Below are positions 8,803 through 18,355 of a stretch of 64,000 nucleotides of DNA, one piece after another. Numbering within the stretch: the stretch's first letter is position 1; the number at the start of each line of letters is the position of its first letter. Source of the DNA: Amniculibacterium aquaticum. GTDB lineage: Bacteria; Bacteroidota; Bacteroidia; Flavobacteriales; Weeksellaceae. The stretch spans positions 1 through 64,000 of the forward strand of contig NZ_REFA01000003.1 in the NCBI RefSeq assembly GCF_003852705.1, read 5' to 3'. The notes below the pieces were generated by a model. The model did no database searches. It was not told where the DNA came from and saw nothing but the letters and a program-made list of their open reading frames with translations. Both the position numbers and the translations under genes were made by a program.

Positions 8803-9923
8803 AAATCAACCATATTTATAAGTATGCCTAGTTCGTTTGTTGACTTAAAAACGACATCTGGATGTAACCTTTTAACTTCCGTTATTAAGTTTTTTAATAA
8901 CATTAAGTTATTCTTTCTATTGTCTTCGTTAAGACTACCCATAAAGTTTAAACGGTGCATTGATATTACTGCTGGTTTATTCCATTTAAACGCTACATTA
9001 ATCCTCTTTAACGCATCTGCCACCCAATTAAATTTTGGATTTAAACTAGGTTCAAAAAATACATTTCGTGTAATGTAAGTTTGGTTTAATCTATTTTGTT
9101 TTCCAAAAAGATTAATTTTTTTTCTATAAAAATCATCCTTTGGTATATTTTGTACAATTACACCTTGAATATATTTTACATTATTTTCACTTAATCGTTC
9201 TTCTATATTATCATTCCAAATATATCGAGGAGCAATAAAAGATTCAGATTTAAAACCAAAAAATTTTTCAAACATTAAAGTTGCTTCATCTATAGATTGG
9301 AGCATCTGATGCTCGTCGTTCATATTTCTATAATGATAAGCCGAAAGAAAACTTTGTTTATTGGTTGAAAACAATTTTGTAGGATGGCCGTAAACCTCAT
9401 TATCAAATGCAAAAAGTGTTTCTTTATCCCCTTCTTTTAATTTATCTAACCATAAATTAACTTGTAGATGTTCTCTTCCATGCAATTGAGGTATAAACAA
9501 ATTATTATTTTTTCCTTGTAAAAAAGTATTAAATGTATCTTGATTGTTTAATCGTTTATAAGTCGCTGTAAAATCTTCGTAAAAATACTTTTGATAATTA
9601 GAGGATTTAATTTTTTCAAAATCAGGGTTAGCAACAATTGTATTCGCTGTAATTTTTAAAGGATTATTATTTTTATCTCTCAAAGAAAATAACAAATCAT
9701 AAATAGCTTCTAAATCATTATTTGTTTCGAGATTATCAAATCTATTGTATGGACATTTATCAACTGATATTCCATTATTTAATAAATTAGTATAAGCTTG
9801 ACTTGAGGACATACGAATGCTACCCCAATCATCAGATTCTATGACAAGAACTTTTTGATTAATTTTTTTGCCAAGAATATTTTGAGCATTAATTGATGCG
9901 TTATTTATAACACTTTTTATCAT
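8799..9923 (-). CDS. Divergent NodB/CE4-like putative carbohydrate deacetylase (copy 1)
   Basis: A 374-aa protein without signal peptide, so presumably cytoplasmic. I see motifs arranged like the metal-dependent polysaccharide deacetylase (NodB) fold: an acidic pair Asp31-Asp32 in ESDDWGS, a His-x3-His motif at 148-152 (HGREH), Arg233 in APRYIWND, and a late His323 in ISMHRLNF. That is the order of NodB motifs 1, 2, 3 and 5, but with different surrounding residues. It is a paralogue of the next gene (9930-11015), sharing HGREHL, ITRNVxFEP and the SxHRxNF end. The role is probably N- or O-deacetylation of a repeat-unit sugar or precursor; the assignment rests on motifs only. Confidence 0.6.
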   Translation of the reverse strand: MIKSVINNASINAQNILGKKINQKVLVIESDDWGSIRMSSSQAYTNLLNNGISVDKCPYNRFDNLETNNDLEAIYDLLFSLRDKNNNPLKITANTIVANPDFEKIKSSNYQKYFYEDFTATYKRLNNQDTFNTFLQGKNNNLFIPQLHGREHLQVNLWLDKLKEGDKETLFAFDNEVYGHPTKLFSTNKQSFLSAYHYRNMNDEHQMLQSIDEATLMFEKFFGFKSESFIAPRYIWNDNIEERLSENNVKYIQGVIVQNIPKDDFYRKKINLFGKQNRLNQTYITRNVFFEPSLNPKFNWVADALKRINVAFKWNKPAVISMHRLNFMGSLNEDNRKNNLMLLKNLITEVKRLHPDVVFKSTNELGILINMVDL

Positions 9924-9929
9924 AAAATA

Positions 9930-11015
9930 TTATTTAAAAACATCTCTAATTGGTACAAATTCTACATCGGGCCATTTAGAAACAATCGCATCTAACAATT
10001 CTTTTAAGTTTTTCAATCCTTTATCTCGGTTCGAAACATCTTTACTTCCTACAAAGTTTACACGATGCGAACTAATAATTGCAGGTTTATTATATTTAAA
10101 AGCAACTGCAATTGCATTTAAAGCATTAGTAACAGCATTAGGACCATCATTTGGTTCAAACATTACATTTCGTGTGATGTATTTTTGACCTAAATTATTT
10201 GTTTGACCTAAATAATGGAATTTTTTTGATTTAGCTCCAGTATAATTTGGCATCATACGAGATCGTGCCATATCAATATATTTAATACCTACAGAATTTA
10301 AATCACTATGCATATCATCATGATGAATTAAAGCAGAAGGTGTAAATAATACAGAACGATAACCAAACAATTTTTCAAATAAATCTAATCCATCTTTTGT
10401 TATACTATTTAATTCGTCTATATGATTCTGTTCAATTAAATCATAAGCAGCCATATAATCATAATTTTGCTTAATCTTAGGATTAACCCCAATTGAATTA
10501 TGATTAAAAGCTTTTAAAATATTTTCATCTTTATTTCTCAAATAGTTCATCCAAAAACGTACATTTAAATGTTCACGTCCATGAAATTCAGGTACAAATA
10601 TTCCTTCTTGTATTCCTTGTTTCCAAAGGTTTTTTATCTCATTACCATCTTCTCTTTTATCCAGTGTTTGATAAAAATTTTCGTAAAAGTAACTTTTAAA
10701 ACCACTTTCTTTAATTGCTTTAAAATCAGGATTAGCTACCACAGTTACTGGTGTAAAAATTGCTGCGTGCCCATTTTTATCTTTTACTGATTTTAGAACT
10801 TTAAAAAGCATTTCAAGATCTTCCTTAGAAGCTATGTCATCAAATTTATTAAAACGATTATCTGCAACTGTATTGTCATTTTTTTCTAATTCTGCTAAAG
10901 CTTCAGAAGAAGCAATACGAATTGTTCCATAATCATCTACTAAAAAAGCAACTAACTTTCTGTTCGTTTTATATCCTTGAAAATTTATAATAAAATCTTT
11001 AATTGACTTAAGCAT
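9930..11015 (-). CDS. Divergent NodB/CE4-like putative carbohydrate deacetylase (copy 2)
   Basis: A 361-aa paralogue of the downstream gene, separated by 6 bp. It has the acidic pair Asp27-Asp28 in LVDDYGT, HGREH at 145-149, and His317 in ISSHRVNF. It lacks the arginine of motif 3: FTPSALIHHDD takes the place of APRYIWND. The two copies are therefore not equivalent, and one may have changed substrate or lost activity. There is no signal peptide. It lies between a glycosyltransferase and the other copy in the AT-rich cassette. A family name beyond NodB-like is not justified from sequence alone. Confidence 0.58.
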   Translation of the reverse strand: MLKSIKDFIINFQGYKTNRKLVAFLVDDYGTIRIASSEALAELEKNDNTVADNRFNKFDDIASKEDLEMLFKVLKSVKDKNGHAAIFTPVTVVANPDFKAIKESGFKSYFYENFYQTLDKREDGNEIKNLWKQGIQEGIFVPEFHGREHLNVRFWMNYLRNKDENILKAFNHNSIGVNPKIKQNYDYMAAYDLIEQNHIDELNSITKDGLDLFEKLFGYRSVLFTPSALIHHDDMHSDLNSVGIKYIDMARSRMMPNYTGAKSKKFHYLGQTNNLGQKYITRNVMFEPNDGPNAVTNALNAIAVAFKYNKPAIISSHRVNFVGSKDVSNRDKGLKNLKELLDAIVSKWPDVEFVPIRDVFK

Positions 11016-11018
11016 AGT

Positions 11019-12110
11019 TTATTTTTTTATTAGATTAACAAATTGATTTGCAACATTTTTTATATCAAAACGATCTAAATCATTTATATTAAGTTGATTA
11101 ATAAAATTATAATCCAGAAATTCATTGACTAATTTTTCATCAACATTTCCTTTTTTAACATTTAAGATTGGACGATCAGCAATTTTATAATCAATTAATT
11201 TACTTGGTGATTGAACTGTTTCAGCATTATCTATATTTACCAAAAAGTCGGCTTTAGAAAGCTCTAGCATTAACTCTTCTCTAGGTATATAATCTCTAAT
11301 TTCAATTTTACTTCCTAATGTTTTTAAATAAGGTTCAATTAATCCGGTTGTATTTGTGTAAATAATAAATTTAAAATCTTTATTTACTTTTGTTAAATAT
11401 TCTAAAAAAGGTTGTGGATCTCTATATCCTGGAATAAAACCACCTGCATAAATAAAAGTTGGGACCTCATTTTTTTGATACTCGGATTTGTTAATATTAA
11501 AATCAAATCCTTGAGGAATGATATTCATTTTATGATGAAATTCTGCAAAATAACCTTTTTTACCTTCTTCAATCGGAATTGTGATTTTATCCATTTTAGA
11601 AAAAACCCATTTTTCAACAAATTTAAAATGGAATAGTTTTTTAAATGAATCTGAAGTATCGCCGTAATAAGGATCACCACAATCTGCTATCCAAGTTTTA
11701 GCAATGTTTTTCCAATCAGAAGCAGCAACTCCCCAATGAATTGGATAAGGAACTGCAATACTTATAAGCGCATCATATTGTTTATTTTCCTTGTTAATAT
11801 AATCCTTAACTAAACCAGTTAATTCAACCGCTGGGTATTCAGCAACTAACTGCATAGTTCTTCTTAATCCCCTTTTTATTTTAGATGAAATTCCACCCCC
11901 TTGAATAGAAATTTCTTTCCATTTTAAATCAGGTAAATATTTAAATTCTACATTAAATTCTTTGGAAAACTCTGCATGTTTAGAATTATGTAATGTAACT
12001 ACTGTTACTTCATTTCCTTGACGAACTAATTCTTTTGCTAATTCTGTAGCTCGAAATGATCGAGGATTAATTAAAGGAAAAAAATGAGATGATATTAATA
12101 GTATTTTCAT
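11019..12110 (-). CDS. GT-B fold glycosyltransferase, GT4-like
   Basis: A 363-aa protein. The ATG at 12110 is preferred because MKILLISSHFFPLINPRSFRA is the expected first strand and loop of a GT4 enzyme, and because it leaves a 1-bp gap to the preceding gene; an in-frame ATG 24 bp upstream would run into that gene. It shows EVTVVTLHN, YAGGFIPGYRDPQPFLEYL (about 221-239) and a divergent end (DNAETVQSPSKLIDYKIADRPIL) where the usual E-x7-E motif is only partly kept. A polyprenyl-linked acceptor is expected; the donor is unknown. Confidence 0.8.
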   Translation of the reverse strand: MKILLISSHFFPLINPRSFRATELAKELVRQGNEVTVVTLHNSKHAEFSKEFNVEFKYLPDLKWKEISIQGGGISSKIKRGLRRTMQLVAEYPAVELTGLVKDYINKENKQYDALISIAVPYPIHWGVAASDWKNIAKTWIADCGDPYYGDTSDSFKKLFHFKFVEKWVFSKMDKITIPIEEGKKGYFAEFHHKMNIIPQGFDFNINKSEYQKNEVPTFIYAGGFIPGYRDPQPFLEYLTKVNKDFKFIIYTNTTGLIEPYLKTLGSKIEIRDYIPREELMLELSKADFLVNIDNAETVQSPSKLIDYKIADRPILNVKKGNVDEKLVNEFLDYNFINQLNINDLDRFDIKNVANQFVNLIKK

Positions 12111-12111
12111 G

Positions 12112-13311
12112 TTAATAAATAAATAATGAAACAATTGGATTGTTTATAAAATGATGGATATTAAATGTATGGATGCCTATAACTCTAAAATTATAAAAAG
12201 TATAAATTAATATTATTGGGACTGTGTATATTATATAATTTGAGAATTTGAATTTTTTATATTCTTGCACAAAATAAAACATTACGCCATACAGTATAAA
12301 ATCAGCAATAACTAAATATCTCCCACCTGATGGCATTTGGCTTAATATATTTGCAAAGCTACCTAAAAGCAAGTAAAAAAGAAATAAACGAAACATTATA
12401 TCTTTATTAAACTCTTGCTTATTGATGTATAAAATATTTGTAAAAAAAAGAATAATACCGATTCTTACTGTTTTAGATATTTGATAGTAGATACTATAAT
12501 CATCTAACCTTTCGTTTACGACTTCTACATAAGCTTCTGATGTATAAGAATTTAATTTGCTAGATAAAAAACTTGGTGCGTAATTATTTATTGATGTACG
12601 AACTACTTCCATATCTAACTCTGCCAAAAAAAAAGTAAATAAAAAAAACAGAAATAATGGATATAATGGAATTTTTATACTTTTGAATAGGAAAACAATT
12701 AACACTGGTAACAATAAACCTAAATGCATAAAACAAGCCATTATTAAAAATAAATAGCCTTTTATTTTTTTTAAAACTAATAAATTAAATGTAGCATAAA
12801 TAAATATATGAGCCGCACACCAAAAACGCATACCGTTTATATTCCATATACCAATTTGTACAATTAACAGTATTAATATAGCTAAAGCTTGGAGTGAAAT
12901 TTTACCTTTTGTTTTATCGATAAAAAACCAAATATTTCTGGAAAAGAAAAAACCAAACAATATCCCATACATTAATAATAAATAATGATAATCTCTGGTC
13001 GTTTGACTCACTAAATAGGAAGTAAGTGGTTCTATAACATCTAATGTTGTTGAACCTTCGCTATATAAAGATCTTATAAATTCTGGTATGGAATAAACTT
13101 GATCTGTGTATGAGTTAAATTTATTGATATAAGCATTAATATCTGCACCTTCGTTTGGAGCAGAAAAATGATAGGCATAAAATGCTGTAAAAGCACACAC
13201 AACATTTTTAGCCCATTTTTCTCTGTAATTATTAATTGCTATAATTAAAGAAAGAATAGGTAAAAACAAGAAGGTGATGTATCCAAAAGAGGAGTGGACT
13301 TTTTTGTGCAT
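12112..13311 (-). CDS. wzy: EpsG-like O-antigen/capsule polymerase (Wzy) of system A
   Basis: A 399-aa protein with about ten hydrophobic segments and the N-terminal pattern of the EpsG family: a first helix, then the loop FSAPNEGADINAYINKFNSY (about 50-69) with a charged D-x-x-x-Y stretch, followed by paired helices and a large periplasmic loop (about 225-275). Wzy enzymes join flipped repeat units block-wise at the periplasmic face. Placement beside wzx supports the call. Sequence similarity among Wzy proteins is low, so the family call rests on topology, context and the loop. Confidence 0.75.
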   Translation of the reverse strand: MHKKVHSSFGYITFLFLPILSLIIAINNYREKWAKNVVCAFTAFYAYHFSAPNEGADINAYINKFNSYTDQVYSIPEFIRSLYSEGSTTLDVIEPLTSYLVSQTTRDYHYLLLMYGILFGFFFSRNIWFFIDKTKGKISLQALAILILLIVQIGIWNINGMRFWCAAHIFIYATFNLLVLKKIKGYLFLIMACFMHLGLLLPVLIVFLFKSIKIPLYPLFLFFLFTFFLAELDMEVVRTSINNYAPSFLSSKLNSYTSEAYVEVVNERLDDYSIYYQISKTVRIGIILFFTNILYINKQEFNKDIMFRLFLFYLLLGSFANILSQMPSGGRYLVIADFILYGVMFYFVQEYKKFKFSNYIIYTVPIILIYTFYNFRVIGIHTFNIHHFINNPIVSLFIY

Positions 13312-13313
13312 CT

Positions 13314-14813
13314 TTAAAATCTATTAAATTTAATCTTATTTAATAAAGGGTTTATAATTTCCATATAATCTATCTTTATAATTCTTACATATACATAATA
13401 CGTAATTAAGTAAAATAATCCTGTCAAGAATATCAGAACAAATAAATTTTCAACATTAAAAAATAATAACAATAAAAACTTAATGCCAAAAATTAAAACG
13501 AAAGATGGTATAATTATTTTTAATGATAATTTTATTGGAAACAAATCAATCAATTTAACATTAAAATAAGATGCAATAAAACTCATCATGATTACAATTC
13601 TTCCAATTTGACAAAAAACTGAAGTCGCTGTAACTAAATAAGGCGAATCAAATAAAGTCACAACAAGCCACTCTAATCCAACAAGAATAAAGGCACCATA
13701 CATATGCACATTAAAATAAAATTTTTCTCCTCCAATAGATAATAATAAAGGCCCATATGCAATAACAGTGAAAAAATTAACAATTAATTTAATTTGAAAA
13801 TATGTCCCTGAATCGGCATACTTTTCCCCATACAATATAACCATGATTGAAGAAGCGAAACAAAAACAAAATACAACTAATGGATAAATGATTTTTACTG
13901 TTTTACTTAGTACAGACTGCCAAAGTAAAAGTACTTCGGCTTTAGAGTCTTTCCCTTTCTCAAAAACGTGTTTTGAGAAAATAGGTGCAAGCACTGTAGA
14001 AGTTGAAGCTATGATCATTCCAACGAATGGCAATTCTAAAGAACCATTCGCAAAATCTGCAAAAACCTCACTTCCAAAATATCTACTAATAAAAAACTGA
14101 TCTGAAGAAGTAATTATGATCCCCCAGATACTTGCTCCCATAATTGGAATTGTATATTTAAATATTTCTTTATAGGTTACGACAGATTTTTCTTTACCGT
14201 AGTTTTTTATTGGATTATTTTTTAAAAACAACGCTACTAAAAAACATAAGAAAGACGAAATAGTAAATCCAATAATAGCCGTATTAATTGTCCCTTTAAA
14301 TAAAATAACTGGTAAAACTACTGCAGCTAACATAAAAAACTGGGAACAAGTTTTATAAACTGCTAAAAGTTGGGTTTTTTTATATGTTGCCAAAATACCT
14401 TCTACTCCCATTGTAGGTAATAGAAATAAAGGAACTAAAGAAAAGTATTTTATAGGTACAACTAATTCGTTATTTTTTAAAACAGATGCAAATAAATCTG
14501 CCCCAAAAAAGAAACAAGCTGACATGATTAATCCCATGCCCATTAAAATTAAATTTAATTTAGAAATTAAATCTTTAGCTTGTCCTTTTGTAACTCTGGG
14601 TAAAAAATAACTGAATGCTTTAGGTAATCCTAAAGTAAAAACAACTAATAAAGAACTATAAACATACATTACTTGTTTATAAGTACCATAGTCATTTTTA
14701 TTAAAATAACGACTTAAAAGCATTGAACTTACAATTGTAAACCCAAATGCGGATAAACTACCTAATAAAACCCAAAAAGCTTGTACTGTATTACTACTGG
14801 ATTTATTTTCCAT
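13314..14813 (-). CDS. wzx: Wzx-type polysaccharide flippase of system A
   Basis: A 499-aa membrane protein with 12 or more predicted helices. It starts TVQAFWVLLGSLSAFGFTIVSSMLLSRYF, the usual first helix of the MATE/MOP polysaccharide transporter group, followed by NKNDYGTYKQV, close to the GxYG motif of Wzx proteins. It should move the lipid-linked repeat unit across the inner membrane. It sits 2 bp after wecC and 2 bp before wzy. Confidence 0.88.
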   Translation of the reverse strand: MENKSSSNTVQAFWVLLGSLSAFGFTIVSSMLLSRYFNKNDYGTYKQVMYVYSSLLVVFTLGLPKAFSYFLPRVTKGQAKDLISKLNLILMGMGLIMSACFFFGADLFASVLKNNELVVPIKYFSLVPLFLLPTMGVEGILATYKKTQLLAVYKTCSQFFMLAAVVLPVILFKGTINTAIIGFTISSFLCFLVALFLKNNPIKNYGKEKSVVTYKEIFKYTIPIMGASIWGIIITSSDQFFISRYFGSEVFADFANGSLELPFVGMIIASTSTVLAPIFSKHVFEKGKDSKAEVLLLWQSVLSKTVKIIYPLVVFCFCFASSIMVILYGEKYADSGTYFQIKLIVNFFTVIAYGPLLLSIGGEKFYFNVHMYGAFILVGLEWLVVTLFDSPYLVTATSVFCQIGRIVIMMSFIASYFNVKLIDLFPIKLSLKIIIPSFVLIFGIKFLLLLFFNVENLFVLIFLTGLFYLITYYVYVRIIKIDYMEIINPLLNKIKFNRF

Positions 14814-14815
14814 AA

Positions 14816-16024
14816 TTATTTAATCACTCCACAAAAATCTAATACAATTTGATTTTCGTTGAATTCTAAATTTTTAAATTCTTCATGTGCTACTAACAAT
14901 ACAACAATATCTGCTTTAGTTATAGCTTCTTTATATTCTGTTAGTTTAAAAATTTTATGTTCATGTACATTTGGTTCAACAATAAATAAATCGGAATTAC
15001 CGGCTTCTTGAATAATACGTTCTGCAATATAAATAGCAGGAGATTCGCGTAAATCATCAATATTTGGTTTAAAAGCCAATCCCATAATAGCAATTGATGG
15101 TTGACGACCGTGTTTTAATTCGAACTCTAAACGAGCCGATTTTACTTTTTCTGCACACCAAAAAGGTTTATAATTATTCGTTAAACGCGCTTGAGCAATC
15201 ATTCGAGATTCCATCGGATAATCTGCAGTAATAAAATACGGATCTACAGCAATACAATGTCCACCAACACCACAACCTGGTTGTAAAATATTTACACGCG
15301 GGTGTTTGTTTGCTAAATGGATTAACTCCCAAACATTGATTCCGGCTTTATCACAAATTAATGATAATTCGTTAGCAAAAGCAATTTGTACATCACGCGA
15401 AGAGTTTTCGGTTAATTTACACATCTCTGCGGTACGCGCATTTGTAGGATGTAATTCACCTTTAACAAATTGAGCATAAAACTCGATTGCTTTTTTTGTA
15501 GAAGTTTCATCAACTCCACCAATTACACGATCGTTATGTACTAATTCGTACATTACATTTCCTGGTAAAACACGCTCTGGACAATATGCTAAATAAATTT
15601 TATCTTTTAATTCTGGACGAACTGTAAAAATTAAATCCATCATTTTTTCTGTAGTACCTACAGGTGATGTAGATTCTATAATGTATAAATCTCCCTCTTT
15701 TAATAAAGGAATAATACCTTCTGTTGCTGCTTGTACATAAGAGATATCTGGTTCGTGATTCCCTTTAAATGGAGTTGGAACAACAATTAAATACGTATCC
15801 GCTGCTACAGCTTTTGTAGCTGCTTTTAAAAATCCGTTTGCTACGGCATTTGCAACAGATTTATCTAAATCAGGTTCTACAATATGAATTTTACCTTGAT
15901 TAATTGTATCTACCACGTGCTGAGAGATATCAACACCTAAAACTGGTATTTTATTTTCTGCTATTAAAGCAGAAGTTGGTAAACCGATATATCCTAAACC
16001 TATTGTTACTACTTTTGGATTCAT
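14816..16024 (-). CDS. wecC: UDP-N-acetyl-D-mannosamine dehydrogenase
   Basis: A 402-aa NAD-dependent nucleotide sugar dehydrogenase that oxidises UDP-ManNAc twice to UDP-ManNAcA. The N-terminal Rossmann motif is VVTIGLGYIGLP (about 5-16). The catalytic cysteine is Cys257 in GCGVGGHCIAVDP, and the signature SPVGTTEKM (about 120-128) and ESPA near the C-terminus are intact. The length matches WecC. It lies 31 bp after the WecB homologue, so the pair supplies UDP-ManNAcA from UDP-GlcNAc. It is within the AT-rich cassette. Confidence 0.93.
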   Translation of the reverse strand: MNPKVVTIGLGYIGLPTSALIAENKIPVLGVDISQHVVDTINQGKIHIVEPDLDKSVANAVANGFLKAATKAVAADTYLIVVPTPFKGNHEPDISYVQAATEGIIPLLKEGDLYIIESTSPVGTTEKMMDLIFTVRPELKDKIYLAYCPERVLPGNVMYELVHNDRVIGGVDETSTKKAIEFYAQFVKGELHPTNARTAEMCKLTENSSRDVQIAFANELSLICDKAGINVWELIHLANKHPRVNILQPGCGVGGHCIAVDPYFITADYPMESRMIAQARLTNNYKPFWCAEKVKSARLEFELKHGRQPSIAIMGLAFKPNIDDLRESPAIYIAERIIQEAGNSDLFIVEPNVHEHKIFKLTEYKEAITKADIVVLLVAHEEFKNLEFNENQIVLDFCGVIK

Positions 16025-16055
16025 TTTTTTATTTAGTTATTATTATCTAGTTATT

Positions 16056-17177
16056 TTATAGTGCCTTTATAAACTCTGCAATTCTTTCACAAGCTTTTCC
16101 ATCTCCATAAGGATTATGTAATTCACTCATAGAGTTATATTTTTCGTGATTATTTAATAAAAGGTTCGCTTCACTAATAATTTTATTCTTATCAGTCCCT
16201 ACTAAAATAACTGTACCTGCTTCCACAGCTTCTGGACGTTCTGTAGTATCTCTCATTACTAAAACAGGTTTCCCTAACGATGGAGCTTCTTCTTGCACTC
16301 CTCCTGAATCTGTAATAATCATGTACGATTGTGTCATTAACCATACAAATGCAGGATATGCTAATGGATCTATTAATTTAATATTATCAACTGCTGCTAA
16401 AATTTCGTTAACAGGTTTTTGAACATTTGGATTTAAATGAACAGGATAAATAATCTGAACATCATCAGTATGTGTTTCAGCAATTTCTTTTAATGCTTCA
16501 CAAATATTTATAAATCCTTGTCCATGATTTTCACGACGATGTCCTGTTACTAAAATTAATTTTTTAGTTGAATCAACTATATTTTTTAATGCTTCTATTT
16601 CACTATTATCTATTTCTTTTACACGAGAAGAACTATCTAATAAAGCATCAATAACCGTATTACCAGTAATTACAATATCCTCTTCTTTAATATTTTCTTT
16701 AATTAAATTATCGAATGATTGTTGTGTTGGAGCAAAGTGATAATCAGCTAATCTACCTGTTAATTGTCTGTTCATTTCTTCAGGAAATGGAGACCATTTG
16801 TTATGTGTTCTCAATCCAGCTTCGATATGACAAACTTTTGCTCCTGAATAAAATGCAGCTAAAGCAGCTATAGAAGATGTTGATGTGTCTCCATGCACAT
16901 AAACATAATCAGGTTTAAAGTCATCTAATATTGGCTTTAAATCTGTAATTATATCAGCTGTTAGCGTATATAAGTTTTGGTTTGGCTTCATCAGATTTAA
17001 ATCATAATCAGGTTTTATTTCAAAAAAATCTAATACCTGATCTAACATTTCTCTGTGCTGAGCTGTTACACAAACTTTAGTTTCAAATTCTGTATTTTTT
17101 TGAAATTCTTTTACCAATGGAGCCATTTTAATAGCTTCTGGCCTTGTTCCAAAAATTATTAAGTGTTTAGTTTTCAT
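16056..17177 (-). CDS. wecB: Non-hydrolysing UDP-N-acetylglucosamine 2-epimerase
   Basis: A 373-aa cytoplasmic enzyme interconverting UDP-GlcNAc and UDP-ManNAc. It shows [15 protein letters not shown] at the N-terminus (about 8-22), VHGDTSTS (about 94-101), [15 protein letters not shown] (about 132-138), TGHRRENHG (about 215-223) and [14 protein letters not shown] (about 291-304), all diagnostic for WecB. It sits 9 bp after ugd copy 1 and directly before wecC. It could also feed an essential ManNAc pathway, but the context favours capsule. Confidence 0.95.
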   Translation of the reverse strand: MKTKHLIIFGTRPEAIKMAPLVKEFQKNTEFETKVCVTAQHREMLDQVLDFFEIKPDYDLNLMKPNQNLYTLTADIITDLKPILDDFKPDYVYVHGDTSTSSIAALAAFYSGAKVCHIEAGLRTHNKWSPFPEEMNRQLTGRLADYHFAPTQQSFDNLIKENIKEEDIVITGNTVIDALLDSSSRVKEIDNSEIEALKNIVDSTKKLILVTGHRRENHGQGFINICEALKEIAETHTDDVQIIYPVHLNPNVQKPVNEILAAVDNIKLIDPLAYPAFVWLMTQSYMIITDSGGVQEEAPSLGKPVLVMRDTTERPEAVEAGTVILVGTDKNKIISEANLLLNNHEKYNSMSELHNPYGDGKACERIAEFIKAL

Positions 17178-17186
17178 TTTGTGTTT

Positions 17187-18353
17187 TTAATCGTTACCAA
17201 ATAAATCGCGTGTATATACTTTGTTTTTAACATCAATTAAATCATCTGTCATTCTATTAGATATAATTACATCACATTCTTGTTTAAACTTATCTAAATC
17301 TTTCATAACAGTAGAACCGAAAAATGTTTCTTCATCTAAAACTGGTTCATAAACAACAACTTCAATTCCTTTTGCTTTGATACGCTTCATGATTCCTTGG
17401 ATTGCTGATGCTCGGAAATTATCAGATCCTGATTTCATTATCAAACGATAAATCCCTACTATTTTAGGTTCTTTTTCAATTATTGAATTCGCTATAAAAT
17501 CTTTTCGCGTTCGATTTGAATCAACTATTGCTTTGATTAAATTATTTGGTACTGTATCGTAATTCGCTAATAATTGTTTTGTATCTTTTGGTAAACAATA
17601 GCCTCCGTATCCAAATGATGGATTATTGTAATGAGAACCAATACGTGGATCTAACCCTACTCCTTGAATTATCTGTTTACTATCTAAATTATAAGTCTGC
17701 GCATAACTATCTAACTCATTGAAATATGCAACACGAAGAGCTAAATAGGTATTAGAAAACAATTTTATTGCTTCGGCTTCTGTTGAATTGGTAAACAAGG
17801 TTGGTATATCAGTTTTTATCGCTCCTTCTTTTAAAAGATTTGCAAATTGTTCGGCTCTTTCGCTTATTTCTCCAACGATGATTCGAGAAGGATATAAATT
17901 ATCGTATAATGCTTTTCCTTCTCGTAAAAATTCAGGAGAAAAAATTACATTTTCAATTCCTAAATCTTCTTTTATTTTTTGTGTAAAACCAACTGGAACG
18001 GTTGATTTAATAATCGCAATTGCTTTTGGATTTATAGTTTTTATGTCTTTTAATACAACTTCTACACTTGTTGTATTGAAGTAATTTGTAGATGGATCGT
18101 AATCTGTAGGGGTTGCTACAATTACAAAATCAGCATTTTTATAAGCTTCTACTTTATCTAATGTTGCTTTAAAATTTAAAGATTTATTGGATAAAAAATC
18201 ATTAATTTCAGTATCTTCAATCGGAGATTGTTTATTATTTAACAACGCAATTTTTTCTGGAACAATATCCAACGCAATTACTTCGTTATTTTGTGCCAAA
18301 AGCATCGCATTTGATAAACCGACATAGCCTGTTCCTACAACTGTTATTTTCAT
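17187..18353 (-). CDS. ugd: UDP-glucose 6-dehydrogenase, AT-rich copy
   Basis: A 388-aa single-domain-type UDP-glucose dehydrogenase making UDP-glucuronate. It has [16 protein letters not shown] (about 5-20), KSTVPVGFT (about 116-124), [20 protein letters not shown] (about 138-157) and the catalytic Cys253 in [10 protein letters not shown]. It is nearly the same protein as the one at 20826-21992, with the same length, but the DNA is clearly more AT-rich. It forms the right end of the AT-rich cassette, 2 bp after the stop of the preceding dehydrogenase gene. The likely explanation is that it came in with the cassette while the other copy is resident. Confidence 0.93.
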   Translation of the reverse strand: MKITVVGTGYVGLSNAMLLAQNNEVIALDIVPEKIALLNNKQSPIEDTEINDFLSNKSLNFKATLDKVEAYKNADFVIVATPTDYDPSTNYFNTTSVEVVLKDIKTINPKAIAIIKSTVPVGFTQKIKEDLGIENVIFSPEFLREGKALYDNLYPSRIIVGEISERAEQFANLLKEGAIKTDIPTLFTNSTEAEAIKLFSNTYLALRVAYFNELDSYAQTYNLDSKQIIQGVGLDPRIGSHYNNPSFGYGGYCLPKDTKQLLANYDTVPNNLIKAIVDSNRTRKDFIANSIIEKEPKIVGIYRLIMKSGSDNFRASAIQGIMKRIKAKGIEVVVYEPVLDEETFFGSTVMKDLDKFKQECDVIISNRMTDDLIDVKNKVYTRDLFGND

Positions 18354-18355
18354 TA

